DNA of 8,348 bases from contig JAKQQP010000506.1 in assembly GCA_029564115.1 (NCBI GenBank), positions 1 to 8,348 of the forward strand, given 5' to 3'. The position numbers and the translations under genes are program-made. The DNA comes from Candidatus Rifleibacteriota bacterium (GTDB lineage: Bacteria > Riflebacteria > Ozemobacteria > Ozemobacterales > Ozemobacteraceae). The stretch's first letter is position 1, and each line of letters opens with the position of its first letter. This document shows, one piece after another, positions 6,749 through 8,348 of the stretch. Below the pieces are notes generated by a model. That model was not told where the DNA came from. It made no database searches and saw only the letters and a list, made by a program, of their open reading frames with translations.

Positions 6749-6797
6749 GAATCATGGTAAGCCCATTTTATTCACCAGAACGTCCCGCCGAGGTTTT

Positions 6798-6824
6798 AAT
6801 TGTGCGCTCACTGACCGCACAATT
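6798..6824 (+). repeat. 27-base imperfect palindrome, copy B
   Basis: AATTGTGCG (6798-6806) pairs perfectly with CGCACAATT (6816-6824) across a nine-base centre. It matches copy A (834-860, minus strand) at 23 of 27 positions without gaps. The copy ends 43 bases upstream of the candidate -35 of the zinc-ribbon/winged-helix gene, a distance that would suit an activator or a leader hairpin. No T-run follows on either strand. Confidence 0.7.
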
Positions 6825-6867
6825 TGAGGGTAAAATCAGCTTGACCAATTTTCTCAGACCACTGCTC

Positions 6868-6896
6868 TTGACAGAGCTATATCAAAAGAATAACAC
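6868..6896 (+). promoter_or_regulatory. Candidate promoter for the zinc-ribbon/winged-helix gene
   Basis: A consensus -35 TTGACA (6868-6873) is followed after 17 bases by TAACAC (6891-6896), a poor -10 with three matches to TATAAT. Transcription would start near 6903, about 32 bases before the GTG start. The perfect -35 with a weak -10 would suit a regulated promoter, but the call rests mainly on the -35. Confidence 0.35.
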
Positions 6897-6934
6897 AGTG
6901 AGTGCCTTGTGAAAAATGAAAGAGGGAGAGAACA

Positions 6935-7492
6935 GTGACTAAAAGCGATTCTGGCAGCAAGATTGCTCTTAAGTGTGAATTCTGCAGAAGAGCTGGCTCA
7001 TATTTTTCGATAGACTATGGTCGTGATGAGTTGCCACCTGATGAAATCCGGAAGTTCAAGATACTTCTCGACAAAGGCTTTTATCGGTCAGTATTACAAT
7101 GCAGGAAATGTAAAACCATCTTTTCGCGGGTTCGCCAGATTGATAACGAGATTGTCTATGGCTCTGATATTGATGAATTTACCGAAATTTCAGAGGCAAG
7201 GGCCGGTGAGATGATCCGATTTGAAAAGGAACAGAAGAAACTTTTCGCCAGCGAAATCAGGCGCCGGTTGGTCACTCTGGCCCGAAACCTCAGCAAACCA
7301 GAAAAGGAAATAATCAATATCTTCACGCTGTATATGAAAGACAGCCTGTCTATTTATGAATTGAAAGAGAAAGCCATGGAACCTCTAAAGAGCAATCTTT
7401 TGGAGCATCTCGATTTCCTTGTCGATAGAGGTATTTTAAAAAGGGTGGCAAACGGAGTGATTACCAACTATCTGGTTAACGGAAACCGGTGA
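6935..7492 (+). CDS. Putative zinc-ribbon and winged-helix DNA-binding protein, 185 aa
   Basis: I do not recognise a named family. Two CxxC pairs (C14-C17 in CEFC, C56-C59 in CRKC) are spaced like a four-cysteine zinc ribbon and probably bind one metal ion. Residues about 65-118 are charged and helical. Residues about 119-183 resemble a winged helix: a helix with KPEKEIINIFTLYM, a second with SIYELKEKAM, a recognition-type helix SNLLEHLDFLVDRGIL, then a short wing ending ITNYLV. There is no signal peptide. The start is GTG at 6935, supported by AGGGAG six bases upstream. A cytoplasmic nucleic-acid-binding or regulatory role is an inference from this architecture. The gene follows a hairpin-rich gap and precedes the RhuM gene on the same strand by 348 bases; whether they are functionally linked is unclear. 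Confidence 0.75.
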   Translation: MTKSDSGSKIALKCEFCRRAGSYFSIDYGRDELPPDEIRKFKILLDKGFYRSVLQCRKCKTIFSRVRQIDNEIVYGSDIDEFTEISEARAGEMIRFEKEQKKLFASEIRRRLVTLARNLSKPEKEIINIFTLYMKDSLSIYELKEKAMEPLKSNLLEHLDFLVDRGILKRVANGVITNYLVNGNR

Positions 7493-7840
7493 AGTTTGCC
7501 TTTCATTACGTCGAAATGGCGCATACAATCAGCGGGTTTGTCGGCAGAGATGGTGATGGGTCGAACCTTCTCCAGAAATGAGTTTCTGATCGATTTCGTC
7601 AGATACTCAAAAGTAAACTCCTGCCTGATTTTGCACGACTCTGCAGACAAGGTTCTTGCACAGCTGGCTCAATCGTGGTTAAATTATCCCGAACAGATAC
7701 CGTGCAGGGAAGCTCAGCCCACACGGAATTGAGCAGAAAGCGTATGCGGTGTTTCCCAAAAAATGCTGGAAAAAGCTCGTCGCGCTTGATGGGTTGAAAA
7801 AAAACGCTGCTGTAACTGGCATTTTCAGGGGAACTTCAAG
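7493..7840. other. 348-base gap between two genes, no convincing gene
   Basis: A 78-codon plus-strand frame begins with TTG at 7496, and a 60-codon minus-strand frame spans 7650-7468 and overlaps the preceding gene. They overlap each other, neither has a good ribosome-binding site at its outer start, and I recognise neither product. I see no strong terminator, and only a weak possible promoter (TTGCAC 7656-7661, TTAAAT 7679-7684). A run of eight A lies at 7797-7804. The stretch may be decayed coding DNA. Confidence 0.45.
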
Positions 7841-8348
7841 ATGAAAAAACAACTGCAGATTCGTAACAGCACTGCCGAATTTCTTATATTTACCGGCCAG
7901 GCCGGGGAAGATGGCATTGAAGTGCGCGTGGAAGGCGAAACCGTCTGGTTGACTCAGCGACTGATAGCCGAGTTGTTCGCAGTTACCATACCAACAATCA
8001 ATGAACACATGACGAAACTCTTTGAAAGCGGCGAAATAAGCCGGGAGGCAACTATTAGGAATTTCCTAATAGTTCAACAGGAAGGCAATAGAAAGGTTTC
8101 CCGCAAAATCGATCACTACAATCTCGATGCCATCATTGCCATCGGTTTTCGTGTTAATTCCGAACGTGCTATCCAGTTCAGGCAATGGGCTACTAATGTT
8201 CTCAGGCAATTTTCAATTAAAGGCTATGTGATCGATAAAAAGCGCATGGAAAACGGCGCTTTTCTTGGTGAAGATTACTTTGAACACCTGCTCGAAGAAA
8301 TCAGGGAAATCAGGCTCAGCGAACGCCGGTTTTACCAGAAAATCACTG
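7841..8348 (+). CDS. rhuM: RhuM-family protein, N-terminal part (cut by window edge)
   Basis: The first 169 residues of a protein of the RhuM family, which is usually about 330 residues long; the frame is still open at the right edge. Residues 35-68 (VWLTQRLIAELFAVTIPTINEHMTKLFESGEI) carry the family's helix-turn-helix-like start. Then come TIRNFLIVQQEG (71-82), the signature HYNLDAIIAIGFRVNSERAIQFRQWA (92-117), and LRQFSIKGYVIDKKRM (121-136). The ATG at 7841 has AGGGG at 7827-7831. RhuM was named in a Salmonella pathogenicity island. Homologues are widespread near restriction-modification and mobile genes, and the biochemical role is not settled. The protein lacks a signal peptide and is probably cytoplasmic. 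A near-perfect palindrome lies inside the gene. Family assignment is secure; function is not. Confidence 0.9.
   Translation, partial: MKKQLQIRNSTAEFLIFTGQAGEDGIEVRVEGETVWLTQRLIAELFAVTIPTINEHMTKLFESGEISREATIRNFLIVQQEGNRKVSRKIDHYNLDAIIAIGFRVNSERAIQFRQWATNVLRQFSIKGYVIDKKRMENGAFLGEDYFEHLLEEIREIRLSERRFYQKIT
8050..8074. repeat. 25-base near-palindrome inside the RhuM gene
   Basis: AACTATTAGGAA (8050-8061) and TTCCTAATAGTT (8063-8074) are perfect complements around a single T. The bases encode ATIRNFLIV, a stretch that fits the usual family sequence, so it is not an insertion. It could be a binding site or simply a chance outcome of the codons used. Confidence 0.7.

Larger units (their letters stand above)
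6677..6934. other. Gap with hairpins, no convincing gene
   Basis: The 258 bases hold only short frames: a 22-codon one at 6673-6741 and a 52-codon one at 6754-6912. Neither has a ribosome-binding site or a product I recognise. Two clear hairpins lie here: ATTGTGC-type palindrome copy B at 6798-6824, and ATTGCCG/CGGCAAT at 6729-6748 with a six-base loop. The right part holds a candidate promoter for the gene at 6935. It could be decayed integrase DNA or a structured untranslated region. Confidence 0.5.

Noticed and set aside
6798..6824. Resemblance of AATTGTGCG to the lac operator arm
   Set aside because: Only the first seven bases agree, the spacing differs, and no LacI-type gene is present.
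6754..6912. 52-codon plus-strand frame in the gap before the zinc-ribbon gene
   Set aside because: There is no ribosome-binding site, it spans the perfect palindrome at 6798-6824, and I recognise no product.
7468..7732. Opposing frames of 60 codons (minus) and 78 codons (plus) after the zinc-ribbon gene
   Set aside because: They overlap each other, both begin at TTG codons without good upstream signals, and neither resembles a known protein. At most this is decayed coding DNA.

Overview
The window reads as a chromosomal segment of a Gram-negative-type bacterium. It has an outer-membrane beta-barrel gene with a Sec signal peptide, followed by two large lipoproteins with textbook lipoboxes. 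I cannot fix the phylum from sequence alone. The style (carboxypeptidase-regulatory-like modules, PKD/Ig-like folds, Kelch repeats and a collagen-like Gly-X-Y tract in lipoproteins) recalls environmental lineages with elaborate surfaces, such as Riflebacteria, spirochaete-like or deltaproteobacterial groups. That placement is a low-confidence inference.

Layout: bases 1-219 hold no supportable gene, only AT-rich repeats, a small hairpin and a minus-strand terminator. A 145-aa conserved-looking protein of unknown function lies on the minus strand (220-657) with an extended -10 promoter (693-708). A roughly 316-base divergent gap follows, holding a second minus-strand terminator (759-786) and a 27-base imperfect palindrome (834-860). 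From 974 to 6412 three plus-strand genes form a probable surface-structure operon: an outer-membrane beta-barrel protein with a poly-C tract, a 520-aa PKD/carboxypeptidase-regulatory-like lipoprotein, and a 951-aa mosaic lipoprotein. The mosaic carries two carboxypeptidase-regulatory-like domains, a pair of WKG/NWAYYN modules around a collagen-like stretch, an Fn3-like domain, two Ig-like repeats and six Kelch-type repeats. The two lipoproteins are 15 bases apart and probably co-transcribed.

Right of 6412 the character changes to accessory DNA. A 17-bp perfect inverted repeat overlaps the start of a 73-codon remnant that resembles the N-terminal domain of a phage-type tyrosine integrase. A 258-base gap then holds two hairpins, one of them a second copy of the 27-base palindrome (23 of 27 positions identical to the first, in opposite orientation). 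Next come a 185-aa protein with two CxxC pairs and a winged-helix-like C-terminus, a 348-base gap with no convincing gene, and the first 169 codons of a RhuM-family protein that runs off the right edge. RhuM proteins are often found near restriction-modification and mobile loci, so the right end may be the edge of a mobile or defence-type island. The window stops too early to show it.

The most notable unexplained signals are the paired 27-base palindrome, the Kelch repeats with nearly identical DNA frames and different loops, the inverted repeat masking the integrase start, and the 25-base near-palindrome inside the RhuM gene.
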